Origin: Phoronis australis | Taxonomy: Eukaryota > Phoronida > Phoronidae | DNA length: 64,000 nucleotides | Direction of reading: 5' to 3' | Assembly: GCA_002633005.1 (NCBI GenBank) | Contig: NMRA01000136.1 | Coordinates: 542,967-606,966, forward strand | Part shown: piece after piece, positions 50,601 to 58,734 of the stretch | Layout: each line of letters begins with the position of its first letter | How positions within the stretch are numbered: position 1 is the stretch's first letter | Notes under the pieces: model-generated | What the model was told of the DNA's origin: nothing | Seen by the model: only the letters and a program-made list of their open reading frames with translations | The model's database searches: none | Translations under genes and position numbers: made by a program

Positions 50601-52261
50601 CGGTGATAAGCGCATCTACAATCTTGGTTTGCGCAACTGCTTACGGACAAAATGTTCGGCCCCCTTGTGATATCCTAGATCCGCCACTGAAATGATAAGT
50701 TAGTCGTACTTACTTACACTGGGTCACGGTCTCACATCACTTGACGCCTACTGTTTGCATATCGGTGCAAACAAACTACGCGTTCTTGATCTCGTTTTCC
50801 GGTCTGCATAGATTTGAATAGAGCATCCAGGAATTTACTGACTAACGGGCCTGTATGATGGCATTCAAATACTTGCAGGTAGGACACTAGAGTCGATGGA
50901 CACGAGGTCATCTTCAATTTTGGCCATCAAGTTTCGTCACTTTTGTTTGGCGACCTTAATTTTCCTGCACGTCCAACAATAATATAGCGTTTCATATTAA
51001 TCCGTGTTGTAAAACACTCATTTTTGTTTTCAGTTTCTAAGTGAAAAACACTTAATCAGTATGACAGACGGGAACTTGCTCACGGGGCTACAATCAGCGA
51101 CACACTTTGGTCGGCCGGACTACTCAGCGATTCTGGATGCTATCTCATGTCAGCACCCGGAGGTTTGTTTGTAACCAATTGTAACTCTTCAACGGGCCTA
51201 CCACAGAACATAAAACTGTTTAAAATGAATGTAAGAAAAAAATAACTGCGCTCGTGTCTTTTATCCCGTTTCCTGATCTGCTCTTTCCTAAAATTAAATC
51301 GCACTTAGCCTCAACCCCATTGGGCGCTTCCTGAAGATTGTCATAGACCTTCTTTTTCTGGACGAATATTTTTGGAAAAGTTGTCAATTTCAGCCCACTT
51401 CTTCACATATTCACATGAACCATTTAAAAAATCACAAAGCCTGTCCACGTAAGTGCCAGTAAGCAAATAGGGAAATTTTGATGATTTGTGTTCGCGCCTG
51501 CAAAAACACCATACTCGTTCAATTCTAGCCGGTTAATTGACTTTTTCATTTAAGAAGTTTGTATAGAGTTAAGAACCATGATAAGTAAAACGAGGATGTT
51601 ATATTTAACGCTTAAAGGTGAACTTAATATTCATGAAAAACCTAGTTCAATCGAAATTCAACAGTGGTCAGCCATATTGCATGACCATAGCGCATGTACT
51701 GTATAGAAAGACAATCCTTCCATACAAAACACCTTAAAAGGACCCGCAAGTCTAAATTAAACATAACTTTACGGTTTGTAGACCTTATCTAGCTGTACGC
51801 CACCTGGTGATGTACGAATTAAACCTCAACCCCTAATTCAGGCTCCATTTATTGATGAGTATATTTTCGAGGTTTTCCACAATAGTTTTTAACTATAAAA
51901 GAACTTTCGCCATCTTTGTATCTGACGCACTCATTCCCTGCCAAATTTTGCTTGCTTATCTTATTGTCGTTGCAATGATGTTTCTGAGAGCATGAGATCT
52001 TTACGTCACTCGGCACACCGGACAGCGGAAACTTTAAAAACGTGATTCTCATACAGAAATTAACGACGGTTACATGACTTTTGAATCTGTAAACTCAAAA
52101 TGGACAGCTGAATTGTTACTGCTCCTTTTCAGGTGACCAAATTTGGTGTCTTCGCTTGCGGCCCTTCCATTATGTCGAAAACTGTGAGGAAGGCATGTTC
52201 CCAACACAATGGACACTCGGACGTGACATTCGATTTTTATGACGAAATATTCAATAACTGA
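19354..52261 (+). CDS. DUOX: Dual oxidase (NADPH oxidase with peroxidase-homology ectodomain), 31 exons
   Basis: Exons: 19354-19408, 23974-24048, 24834-24989, 26266-26453, 26803-27010, 27367-27533, 28115-28175, 29276-29372, 29641-29737, 30684-30777, 30906-31078, 12-15 in two assembled copies (32516-32694, 33569-33687, 33920-34057, 35251-35385; or 37075-37253, 38128-38246, 38544-38681, 39872-40006), 40741-40943, 41454-41639, 42379-42592, 42861-42954, 43237-43376, 43561-43693, 44267-44445, 44933-45163, 45767-45863, 47354-47564, 48008-48128, 48379-48593, 48969-49124, 49529-49684, 51034-51162, 52133-52261. Using either copy of 12-15 once, all phases match and the sum is 4536 nt: 1511 residues, normal for DUOX. 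The start ATG (GCGATGG) opens a hydrophobic signal peptide. Family knowledge: DUOX passes electrons from NADPH through FAD and two hemes across the plasma membrane and releases H2O2, in Ca2+-regulated fashion, for defence, matrix cross-linking or hormone synthesis. No stop or frameshift breaks it. Start and intron 5 acceptor (27367) are the least certain points. Confidence 0.93.
22121..22137 (+). promoter_or_regulatory. CTCF-like motif in DUOX intron 1
   Basis: TGCCACCAGGGGGCAAC matches the CTCF core consensus CCASYAGRKGGCRS known from bilaterians at nearly every position. It lies in intron 1 in otherwise unremarkable AT-rich DNA. Occupancy cannot be judged from sequence, and the motif may simply be part of an interspersed repeat. 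Confidence 0.35.
25190..25990. repeat. Long imperfect CAY (CAC/CAT) trinucleotide tract in DUOX intron 3
   Basis: About 800 bases of imperfect ACC/ATC triplets, almost free of G on the + strand, with no intact unit longer than a few copies. It creates spurious long ORFs of Thr/Ile/His or Val/Met/Gly composition on both strands. It lies in the intron between exons 3 (ends 24989) and 4 (starts 26266). None of the ORFs has a coding signature beyond the repeat. Confidence 0.85.
27195..27300 (+). repeat. Purine-rich tract in DUOX intron 5
   Basis: About 100 bases composed largely of A and G (AAAGGAAGGAAGAAGGGAG, GGAGAGGGAGGGAGGGAGG), just upstream of exon 6. Such polypurine DNA can form triplex or quadruplex structures; no function is implied by sequence alone. 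Confidence 0.6.
28176..28177 (+). other. Non-canonical GC splice donor of DUOX intron 7
   Basis: Exon 7 ends CCATATACAG and the intron begins GCAAGT, a GC-AG intron with an otherwise strong donor consensus. Only this cut keeps the frame into exon 8 (PYTG/YKDYVHPG). GC-AG introns are a known minor class, spliced by the major spliceosome. Confidence 0.8.
28440..28577 (-). repeat. Probable tRNA-derived SINE fragment, - strand
   Basis: Read on the - strand from 28577 the sequence includes GAGTGGTCTAGTGGTAAAGT, resembling a tRNA A-box (TRGYNNARNNG), followed about 30 bases later by a weak B-box-like GAGGCCTGGGTTTCCCG. It would not fold into a working tRNA. No target-site duplication was found. 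It lies in DUOX intron 7. Confidence 0.4.
31716..36276. repeat. Contig-end overlap, haplotype copy A (partner 36278-40886)
   Basis: This 4561-base block is repeated as 36278-40886 with scattered substitutions and small indels. Copy A ends exactly at the single N (36277) and copy B begins exactly there. Copy A's last bases (CTTCAGCGA) match 40878-40886, after which only the right contig continues. An N flanked by two versions of one region reaching exactly to it is what results when two overlapping contigs from different haplotypes are laid end to end. Copy A contains DUOX exons 12-15 and a cut exon 16 (36131-36276). Confidence 0.88.
33569..35385 (+). CDS. DUOX: DUOX exons 13-15, copy A: end of ectodomain, first membrane helix, inner loop
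   Basis: Exon 13 (33569-33687) encodes FFTDEELEEIYNTTLYSIIL and ends with the FFWKEG block. Exon 14 (33920-34057) begins GDPCEQPKQL, the conserved DUOX membrane-proximal Cys segment, and ends with the first transmembrane helix (GFIVIVLGIFIFIIG, about residues 589-603). Exon 15 (35251-35385) completes it with SFLVPVIVLKLRF and a basic intracellular start FILRRGRFRSWEH, then an acidic end TSEEDE. All phases are 1-1, so exon 15 joins exon 16 directly (GAAG/TCATTGAG, reading E-V-I-E-Y). Confidence 0.88.
36277..36277. other. Single-N contig junction inside DUOX
   Basis: One ambiguous base marks the join. Left of it is copy A of DUOX exon 16, cut after CAGCGA; right of it the sequence jumps back to the intron upstream of exon 12. 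The exon itself continues uninterrupted only in the right contig (40741-40943). Confidence 0.95.
36278..40886. repeat. DUOX: Contig-end overlap, haplotype copy B, with intact DUOX exons 12-15
   Basis: This is the second version of 31716-36276. DUOX exons 37075-37253, 38128-38246, 38544-38681 and 39872-40006 have exactly the same lengths (179, 119, 138, 135) and phases as in copy A. Their differences are mostly silent, with a few substitutions: SSAY against SSVY in exon 12, FF against YF in exon 14, GSF against GCF in exon 15. Introns differ by substitutions and small indels; for example, copy B has about 80 extra bases near 38420-38495. This copy is continuous with exon 16 and later exons, so it is the safer choice for the gene model. 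Both versions look functional, as expected for two alleles. Confidence 0.88.
40741..43693 (+). CDS. DUOX: DUOX exons 16-21: intracellular loop with EF-hand region
   Basis: Exon 16 (40741-40943) encodes VIEYHDKGKWRHVSVTF and RNINLGSTDMIVLQRAS, the PH-like segment after the first helix. Exon 17 (41454-41639) is the helical stretch ending CRFLFAE. Exon 18 (42379-42592) encodes LSRHEFAEATRLRTESEFVQ and the first EF-loop DSERSGCLKLRK (about residues 827-838), where position 12 is Lys instead of Glu. Exon 19 (42861-42954) holds the second loop DIDGRGKVKKMD (863-874) with an acidic position 12, likely the functional Ca2+ site. Exon 20 (43237-43376) has a degenerate third loop, DLDQKQELSFDD. Exon 21 (43561-43693) is a Ser/Thr-rich linker. 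Family knowledge: these EF-hands make DUOX Ca2+-dependent. Confidence 0.88.
41631..41846 (+). repeat. Six-copy 36-bp tandem repeat spanning the exon 17 splice donor
   Basis: Six units start at 41631, 41667, 41703, 41739, 41775 and 41811. Each begins TTTGCTGAGGTAATATCACT and includes the last nine bases of exon 17 plus the GTAATA donor. The first five are full length; the fifth has GAAGT in place of GAGGT and one more change, and the last diverges at its end. Near-identity shows recent expansion. The unit is 12 codons, and every copy stays open in the exon 17 frame (FAEVISLPCFMF). So the repeat multiplies a 5' splice site without shifting the reading frame. Confidence 0.95.
44267..47564 (+). 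CDS. DUOX: DUOX exons 22-25: ferric-reductase heme-binding membrane core
   Basis: Exon 22 (44267-44445) carries a helix (RIHVVLLFYLITLAVFIERF). Exon 23 (44933-45163) has GVPVTRGSASAMSFTYSIAM, the conserved arginine-glycine segment, and the YIPFDSALTFH helix. Exon 24 (45767-45863) has VVHVIGHVFNFYH. Exon 25 (47354-47564) has ATGLTGFLLILVLSIIVAF and LLCHRLFYVIYALIILHGS. Candidate heme ligands are His1096/His1110 and His1190/His1203. Their 14- and 13-residue spacings match those of NOX2 (101/115 and 209/222), supporting two stacked hemes. Exon 24 joins exon 25 directly in phase 2 (WFR/SDFLPSF). Intron 23 carries a SINE at 45264. Confidence 0.92.
45264..45507 (+). mobile_element. tRNA-derived SINE with 12-bp target-site duplication
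   Basis: A tRNA-like head contains an A-box-like GTGGCCTGGTTGATAAGTA (about 45273-45291) and a perfect B-box GGTTCGAATCC (45319-45329). An unrelated body and a T-rich end follow. The same 12 bases, ATATTTACCAAT, flank it at 45252-45263 and 45508-45519. It is 244 bp long, on the + strand, in DUOX intron 23. The exact duplication suggests a fairly recent insertion by LINE machinery. It is not a tRNA gene: the head lacks a full cloverleaf. Confidence 0.9.
48008..52261 (+). CDS. DUOX: DUOX exons 26-31: FAD- and NADPH-binding dehydrogenase domain
   Basis: Exon 26 (48008-48128) encodes FHFFFLGPATLFTCDKLYG. Exon 27 (48379-48593) has VLYLRIKRP, FVPGQYAQV and HPFTITSSPDE (from about residue 1284), the FAD-binding motif, then FGPWTTAL. 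Exon 28 (48969-49124) has VDGPYGG and AAGGIGVTAFSAIL (Gly1347 region), the NADPH pyrophosphate loop. Exon 29 (49529-49684) has IYFIWSTCKQSHWEWF and EKYDLRTLLM. Exon 30 (51034-51162) encodes the NLLTGLQSATHFGRPDY segment. Exon 31 (52133-52261) has FGVFACGP with Cys1478 and ends FNN. All expected motifs are present, so the domain looks active. The exon 27 acceptor at 48379 was chosen over one at 48352 because it aligns without an insertion (MPSDVLYLRI). Both keep frame, so a 9-residue longer isoform is possible. Confidence 0.93.
49715..50692. mobile_element. Possible hAT-like non-autonomous element in DUOX intron 29
   Basis: The left end reads CATAGGCGGATTTGG (from about 49717) and the right end, inverted, reads CAGTGGCGGATCTAG, the CAGTGGCGGA type of terminus common in hAT elements. 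AAATG lies on both sides. The interior has no transposase ORF and contains a SINE-like piece and a 23-T run. The left terminus is diverged and an 8-bp target duplication is not clear, so the assignment is tentative. Confidence 0.4.
50372..50491 (+). repeat. tRNA-like SINE remnant followed by a T23 run
   Basis: GTGGTGGTGTAGTGGTAAAG (50372) resembles a tRNA A-box region and GTGAGTTAGAGTCCGAG (about 50415) a decayed B-box. They are followed by TTTTCAGTTTTCGCTGTTTG and an uninterrupted run of 23 T at 50469-50491. The order matches a SINE head, but there is no clean end or target-site duplication. Confidence 0.45.
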
Positions 52262-52791
52262 ACAGTCTTGAATGGAAAGCATGTTGCTTATTATTTGTTT
52301 TCTCATGTTACATGTTTGTCTTTATTTATCAAATATTAGATACTGATTATTTAAGTTAGACATCAACAGTGCTACTCAACAAAATATTATTTTATTCCAT
52401 CGGTCAGGTTTATTTTGGATCTGCAGAATTGTCCCGAAAAATCGACGAGGTAGTTTTTCAACAACAGTCCTGTAGCGCAATTGAATAGTCTGAAAAACGT
52501 GCAACAGTATTCTCACACTGTTGCCCGGCGTTTTTTCCTGGTGTCGTTGTTTTTTATGTTTGCTTTTTTCTTACCATTTTGAATTCTATTTGTGCTCTGC
52601 TAATTGTGTTGTTCTAACTCGTCTCTACGTTGTAGGCGCCCTGGTGGCGTTTTTGTATTATGTTTGTCTTGTTGAGCCTTTGTTTTATATTCGTGTTTTG
52701 TAATACTAATTCATATAAATTTACCTTTTGTCTACTCACTTCTTGTTGTACACTTCAGCTTAACAGAAAAGATCCCGAAAAATTGTTTTAC
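52262..52791. other. DUOX 3' flank, probable 3' UTR
   Basis: T-rich sequence after the DUOX stop codon. No canonical AATAAA is seen in the first 150 bases; AATATTATTTTATT near 52383 is the nearest AT-rich candidate. The ORF at 52521 is not supported by any motif. The LINE insertion site follows at 52792. Confidence 0.45.
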
Positions 52792-52805
52792 TTAACTGAC
52801 AAGTT
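52792..52805. repeat. Target-site duplication (left) of the L1-like LINE
   Basis: TTAACTGACAAGTT here is repeated exactly at 57554-57567, bracketing the LINE. It defines element boundaries of 52806-57553. Confidence 0.88.
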
Positions 52806-54452
52806 TTTTATGAAACATTTATGAATTCAACCAACCAGTACATAGTTGTGCAGCAAATATGAAATCTAGTTAAGTGTACATCAAAAAAATTACGAACATT
52901 ATCGGACCCTATAAAAACAAGTTAGGCAAAAAAGAAGACAATTCAAGAAGACACTTGTTCCAAAAATTGGACTACTGTTTATACAAATTTTGGGGTTTTA
53001 CCACAAAGGATGGTACAAAGGGTTATCTATCTCACACAGATTGATAAATTCGTATAAGATACAAAAAATATCCTACCATAAATATTCTTAGTACGGTTAG
53101 ATACTTCAAGGAAAAACCAAGAGCCTAACTGAAAAGAGTCATTTTTTATATTAGGAATAATTTCACATAAAACATTTAGCCAAGGATAAGTATTGTTATA
53201 ATAATTTTTGAAGAATCTTCGAATCCAAGTCAGTTAAGTAGCTTTGACAAATGACGCAATATGGACCATATTCTCACCTTCGTCTTCAGATTTCTGTACC
53301 ATGGTTTTTCTAGAGATTCTATCAGACGAGGTACCCCATATAAAATTTAAAAAATATTTTTTCAATGTCCTTAAAAAGTAGCACTTGGAAAAGGAAGTGT
53401 GTAAAAGAGGTGAATCAGTTTTGGTAATAAAAAAGATTTGACAACCGTTATCTTACCAAAGGTAGATAAATTTCTTTTTGACCAATTTTCAATGCCTTTT
53501 CTAACCTCGTTTAATTTTTGCATCGTAGTTTAAGTGAATCATGTCCTGTAAGTTGACAGAGAAGGTAATTCCAAGGGACGTGAACTGAGAACTTGCCCAT
53601 TTTAAATCTTTTTCATAGCAAAGCTTATCACCACAACATATCTTAAAACCAATCCATATACAAACAGTTTTATCGATATTGGGTGTCAAACCAGAATACT
53701 TAGCAAACTGATCAAGAAAATTAAGTGACGATTTTAAAGAGGTCTATGAACCATCTAGAAAGAGGACTGTGTCATCTGCATATTTCATTAATTTATACTC
53801 TAAAGAGCCTACTTTTTTGCCTTTAACATTCTCTCATTGCCTCAACATAGATGCCATAATTTCGGCACACAACAAAAAAGATAAGGTGAAAGGGGATCCC
53901 CTTGTATGCAACCTCGGCAAATGTTAAAGTACTTAGACGTAAAGCCATACTGAATGACCGAAAGTTGGACACTTTCATTGAGTATTGTGAACCAACGAAT
54001 AATATCGTCACCAAAAGTGAACGAGTGTAGAACTTCCTTAAGAAATCCCCAGGACACAGAATCAAAGGATTCTTCAAAATCAATTAATACCAGAAGTCCG
54101 AGAGTATCCTTAACTTGAGTATATTGCAAGATGTCATAAATCACTCTGGTGTTCTCCCCGATAAAACGACCTGGGAGAAACCCAGTTTGATTAGGATGAA
54201 TTAACTTATTTAAAACAGATTCTATCCTTTGAGCAATACATGCTGAAAATAGTTTATAACTTGAATTTAGTAAGGAGATTGGTCTCCAATTTTTAATGTA
54301 TTCACGTGGTTTCTTGCCCTTAGGAATCAAAATAATGACAACTTGACGCATAGTGGTAGGGAGACGGCCGGTTCGAAAACTGTAATTAAAAGATTTGATC
54401 AAAAATGGCAACAATTCTTTCCAAAAATGTGTAAAATTCTACAGGAAAACCA

Positions 54453-54828
54453 CCAGTCCTCGGAGTTTTGTCATTTTTCATACATTTAAGGAAAGCCGCA
54501 GCTTCAGTACATGTTATTGGTCCTTCTAGTTTTTCTTTCAAGTGGGCGTCTAGTTTCGACATATTTTCAGTGGTCACCAAGTCCTCCAACTCATATTGGA
54601 GATAGTCATTTTCTTTGGCTGCATATAAATTTGCATAGAATTTTTCGATTGCACACAGTATTGCTTTTTTGTTTGTCAAGCTTCGTCCAGTCTCGTCTAT
54701 AAGTTTATGGACATTCTTGTTCACGTAATTGCGTTTTTCTAAGTTACTAAAATATTTGGACGGTTTTTCACCATCCTCGATCCATTTTGCCCGAGATCTC
54801 AGCATCATGCCTTTCACTATGCCCTTTC
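54453..54828. repeat. Contig-end overlap in the LINE, left copy
   Basis: 376 bases repeated at 54830-55127 (298 bases). The left copy ends exactly at the N (54829). The right copy lacks 78 bases (26 codons of ORF2, in frame) present on the left near 54479-54556. As at 36277, this looks like two alleles at overlapping contig ends. Confidence 0.87.
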
Positions 54829-54829
54829 N
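54829..54829. other. Single-N contig junction inside the LINE
   Basis: One N joins two overlapping versions of the same LINE ORF2 stretch. The duplication of MLRSRAKWIEDGEKPSKYFS in adjacent frames is an artefact of this join. Confidence 0.92.
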
Positions 54830-56700
54830 CCAGTCCTCGGAGTTTTGTCATTTTTCGACATATTTTCAGTGGTCACCAAGTCCTCCAACTCATATTGGAG
54901 ATAGTCATTTTCTTTGGCTGCATATAAATTTGCATAGAATTTTTCGATTGCACACAGTATTGCTTTTTTGTTTGTCAAGCTTCGTCCAGTCTCGTCTATA
55001 AGTTTATGGACATTCTTGTTCACGTAATTGCGTTTTTCTAAGTTACTAAAATATTTGGACGGTTTTTCACCATCCTCGATCCATTTTGCCCGAGATCTCA
55101 GCATCATGCCTTTCACTATGCCCTTTCTAATATTTTCGTTATCTTTCTGCAAATCTGAATAAATTTCAAGGAGAAGAGCAGAATTACTGTTGCACATCAT
55201 TTCCCTAAGAAAACTTAATTGCTCCTCCAAATTCTTTTCGTGTCGATGCTTTTCTTTTTTCTTGAAAGCTAAATAAGACAAAGTATAATTTCTAATATTC
55301 AATAGAATCATCGCAAGAAGAAGAGAGTCGTCTATAGTGGACTGACCGTCTGACAAATTGGAGACATTATCATGAGATAAATATTCCTTCTCGGTTTTAA
55401 CTATGATGTCTTTCACATTACTGATACATTCTACATCACGTAATAATAGACCTTTACCTCTAACACATTTAGAGGCCTGAATAGTAATCACGACACAATG
55501 ATGGTCGGTTCTATAACCTGGGGACGTTTCAATATTTTCTATCCAAGAGGAAAATTCGTCGGACACTAGAAAAAAGTCCAGACGGGCTTGCTTACAAGGG
55601 TTAATTCTGAACCAAGTACAGTTTGTTGTATTTGGGTTACGTAACCGCCACGGGTCGACCAAATTTAACTGCGACATCAGACTCATAGCTTGTTTTCTTG
55701 CAGACGGATTAGTTTGGTGTTTGTATCCTAAACAGTCAAGATTGAAATCCTGAACCAAATTCCAGTTGCCGCAAATGATTATGAACTCTGAATTGTAGTC
55801 ATAGACTACTTGAAGCAGGGTTCTAAAAAATTTAGGGTCATCCTTGTTGGCCATAAATATTAGCTAACGTTACTGAGACTCGATTTTCAATAAGTAATTC
55901 GATGTCAACAAGGTTTCCTTTATCATCAAGATGGATTTTACCAACTTCACATTCAAAGTTATTATTTGGCAGTATGCAGACACCTCTTGATTCTCTTGTT
56001 CCAGGGCTCATGAAAACATCATATCCCACTGAGTCCTAATAACAGAAATTTCTGATTCAATAAAATGAGTTTCTTGCAAGCAACAGATACCACAACACTT
56101 CCGTCTCAAAAATTCAAAGACATCCTTTCTCTTAATTGTGTCCCTTAGCCCTCTGCAGTTTAAAGATAAGATACTAACCATGTTCCGACAAAAGACATGA
56201 CAAATCGGGTCTATCAATTAAAATACTAAGTGTGATGTATATAGAACGCACACAAGTTGGTAAATCAACAAAAATCGCTCCCAGGAATACGTAAAAAAAC
56301 AAAAAGCGCGTGGCTAAAATGTACTTCACCACCTCTATGATACATACTGGACATCAGCTAAGGCGATACCCGCATTCATAGACCTGTGTTGATATGCAAA
56401 TCAGTTGTAGACACAATGAAAGACTCAACTGAATAGAACACTGCCCACATCAGTCAACTTTACATGTAGATGTAATGGGCCGATGCCTAAAAAGAAACAA
56501 AGAAAGGACTGGCAGTGTTCTATCTGTTACAAAGTCAAGTCAATAGTTATCATACCGTAGCAAAGAAACCAAAAACATACCGTCAGCAAAAAGCTGCGTA
56601 AGCATATCATATGAGCAATAAACCAAACAATATTTTGCAGTCTTTAATTAATGAAATTTTGGAAACACTGTCTACACTCACACGCAGTCACTGGACTTGT

Positions 56701-57435
56701 TTAACCTGACGACTCTCGCAAATACGCAGGAATGTCCTGAAAATTATCCACAGAATACGACTTACGATCAATATGAAGTGTGTCTATCGTTAGAAAAATA
56801 GAGTTTACTGAAGGACACGCATTTGCAGCTTTCAAAATCGGGATGAGTGGCTTTCTCCTATTTACCATTAGCCAGGGGAAATCTTCATTCACAAAGAATT
56901 CTGTACACTTGAAATTCTTGCGCCCCGACCAAATTTTCTCTCTTTGTTCGAAAAAGGTGAATTTTGCAATGATAGCCCGAGGTTTTCCATTCTTTTTCAC
57001 TCCTGTTCTCTGCACTCGCTCGAATAAGATGTCTGTTATGTTGAAAACCATTTTCAAAACGGAGCATAACTTTTCTTTACAAGACTCCCCGTCGCTTTCT
57101 TGTATGCCACCGAATCTAAGGTTTGAACGGCGTGATTGAAACTCGATATTACAGAGTTGTTTTTTCAGGTTTTCATTTTCTTCCGTCATCGCCCTTATAT
57201 TTGCTTCATTGTTTTTAGAGCGTTCGCTACTTTCCTACGCCAATGACTGAGTTATTGCAATAGAATTCTTGATTTCTGACAGAGTTGAGCTCAAACCCGC
57301 TAACTGTTCTTTGATAGATGAAAGCCACGCGGGCTCTGTCTCGGCTGCGGTACGAGTTTCGCTACTCATTGAAACTGGCCTCGTAGCCACATAATAATCA
57401 GCGATAGTCTTCTTATTTTTAGAGCGACCCATCAT
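56701..57435 (-). pseudogene. LINE ORF1 (L1-type RNA-binding protein) with one in-frame stop
   Basis: From ATG at 57435 one frame of 245 codons runs to the stop at 56701, interrupted by a single TAG at 57237-57235. The N-terminal half (KEQLAGLSSTLSEIKNSI, then NLKKQL) looks coiled-coil. The rest is the RRM-like and C-terminal part of L1 ORF1 proteins: RRSNLRFGGIQE, ERVQRTG, AIIAKFTFFEQREKIW, FVNEDFPWLMVNRRKPLIP. One point mutation from open, it is otherwise intact. Confidence 0.85.
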
Positions 57436-57530
57436 TCAAAACCGTGCAAGCAGAAATACAACTAAGGTAGGAAAAATTTGAATTTCTGGAGGCGTTGCAG
57501 CAGAGCTCCTCAAAATACATCTTCTCGCTC

Positions 57531-57540
57531 CGCCATTTTA
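57531..57540 (-). promoter_or_regulatory. YY1-like site at the LINE 5' end
   Basis: CGCCATTTTA on the + strand is TAAAATGGCG on the element strand, beginning 13 bases inside the 5' end fixed by the target-site duplication. Mammalian L1 elements carry a YY1 site at nearly the same place, where it directs the transcription start. The match is to the core GCCATNTT. Confidence 0.5.
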
Positions 57541-57719
57541 ACCGGAAGTCCATTTAACTGACAAGTTCATTATCTTGTAAAATTGTGGAGGTTTTTCAAA
57601 AATAACAACGTAATCGAACAAACAACATGAATTATGGGTAATTTCCACTGCGTGTATGTTTGTCACTTTGAAGTGTGTCCCATGGTTCCATGGTGGGCAA
57701 ATCTGCATAGCTCTCACGA

Positions 57720-58140
57720 CAGACTTGAAAATAATTCGCAAATGGTTAAAAAGAAATCATTAAAGGCATGCACAACGATCAACTTCAACGCTTGAAAATT
57801 GTGGAGGTTGAGTTCACATCAGTGTATTATACAGAGACCACATTATATGCAGACTACATTGTATGCAGATCTAGTTATATGCAGTCTCCACTATACACAC
57901 GCCACAATATATGCACTCACACTGCATATACGCAGATCATAATACCCATACTCAGACTACGTTATACACAGACCACATTATACACAAACCACATTACATG
58001 CAGACGGTGTTATACACAGACCAGGTTATACGCAGACCACATTATAAGCATGCTGCATTATACGCTGAGTACGCTGGCAGGTTACAGGAGTCTCAAGACC
58101 AAAACAAAAGCTATGTACACTTATGTAAAATATTGACCAC
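57720..58140. repeat. Minisatellite array related to those at 815 and 60580
   Basis: CAGACCACATTATACAC-like units run from about 57830 to 58060, preceded at 57728-57800 by GAAAATAATTCGCAAATGGT, which also precedes the arrays at 725 and 60495. The shared order indicates that this is the main DUOX gene's own version of the paralogous 3' flank, split from the gene by the LINE insertion. Confidence 0.7.
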
Positions 58141-58680
58141 TTTTGATTAGGCGGGAGAGTAAGCAAAACAACCCCGGAAGCAAGCCTTTTCTTAATCTTA
58201 AGGTATTCGTACTCAGTCGATGGAAGACTTGCGTGAGTTTTTTATGGCTTTACACCAGTGCGTTGTCTTGAGATGTCAGGGCAGGTCAAAAGTTTCAGTA
58301 GCAAAGTCGAACTTTTCAGAAACTCCTCGCTCATTCAGCCTATGAGATCTCTCCACTAATCAAACTGGATATTTCTTATTGCTTTTCAACATTTCATTCA
58401 CTGGTATCTGAGACCACGGTTTATCGCTCTGGTAAGCACAACCAGTAGTTATCGCTATTTCATGCAGCCCCAAAAGACAGCTTGCAACCTTAACTTTCAG
58501 ACCTTCAAGCTTCTGGGATATAAGCCTAAAATCTGGAAATCCTCATTTAAGGCCTGGAAACAAAAATCGCAAAGCGGGAGGGGACATACAGGCCGGCAGC
58601 CAAGAGCACTTAGCATAGATGAACGAGGTACCAACGTCTGACCACGGGAGTATTTAGTGTCCACCTCAGTATGTACAGAA
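58141..58680. other. Non-genic stretch
   Basis: No ORF, RNA gene or repeat structure is recognisable between the minisatellite and the two-unit tandem repeat. Confidence 0.4.
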
Positions 58681-58734
58681 ATGGACGTCTGCCGTTATAT
58701 GCACTCTGGGTGTGACCCCTGGGGGCATTACAAA

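Larger units (their letters stand above)
53500..56217 (-). pseudogene. LINE ORF2: endonuclease and reverse transcriptase, frameshifted
   Basis: Read on the - strand: ILSLNCRGLRD and CLQETHF (APE endonuclease, 56170-56060), a frameshift at about 56030, GVCILPNNNF, a second shift at about 55850, then ICGNWNLVQ, RLDFFLVS and YRTDHHCV (end of endonuclease, about 55780-55490). RT landmarks follow: ILIPKGKK, NWRPISLLNSSYKL, QTGFLPGRFIGEN, LVLIDFEESFDSVSW and CIQGDPLSPYLF (54340-53860). YADDTVLF lies in another frame at about 53780. The pattern of PISLLN, GFLPGR and QGDPLSP is L1/Tx1-like. At least three frame breaks plus the assembly join make it non-functional as shown, though the catalytic motifs (FDS, YADD) survive. 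Confidence 0.88.
52806..57553 (-). mobile_element. L1/Tx1-like LINE, near full length, - strand, inactivated
   Basis: A 14-bp target-site duplication (52792-52805 and 57554-57567) flanks the element. The 5' end is at 57553 on the - strand; the 3' end at 52806 has a short A tail (TTTT on the + strand). ORF1 (57435-56701) encodes an L1-type RNA-binding protein and ORF2 (56217 to about 53500) has endonuclease then reverse transcriptase. Both are broken. The 5' end holds AAAATGGCGG, a YY1-type site, 14-22 bases from the start. An unmerged contig overlap (54453-55127) inflates its length by about 300 bases, so the true length is near 4.4 kb. Full length and intact duplication suggest a fairly young insertion just downstream of DUOX. 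Confidence 0.9.

Noticed and set aside
54729-55001. + strand ORFs repeated on both sides of 54829
   Set aside because: Antisense shadows of LINE ORF2, doubled by the contig overlap.
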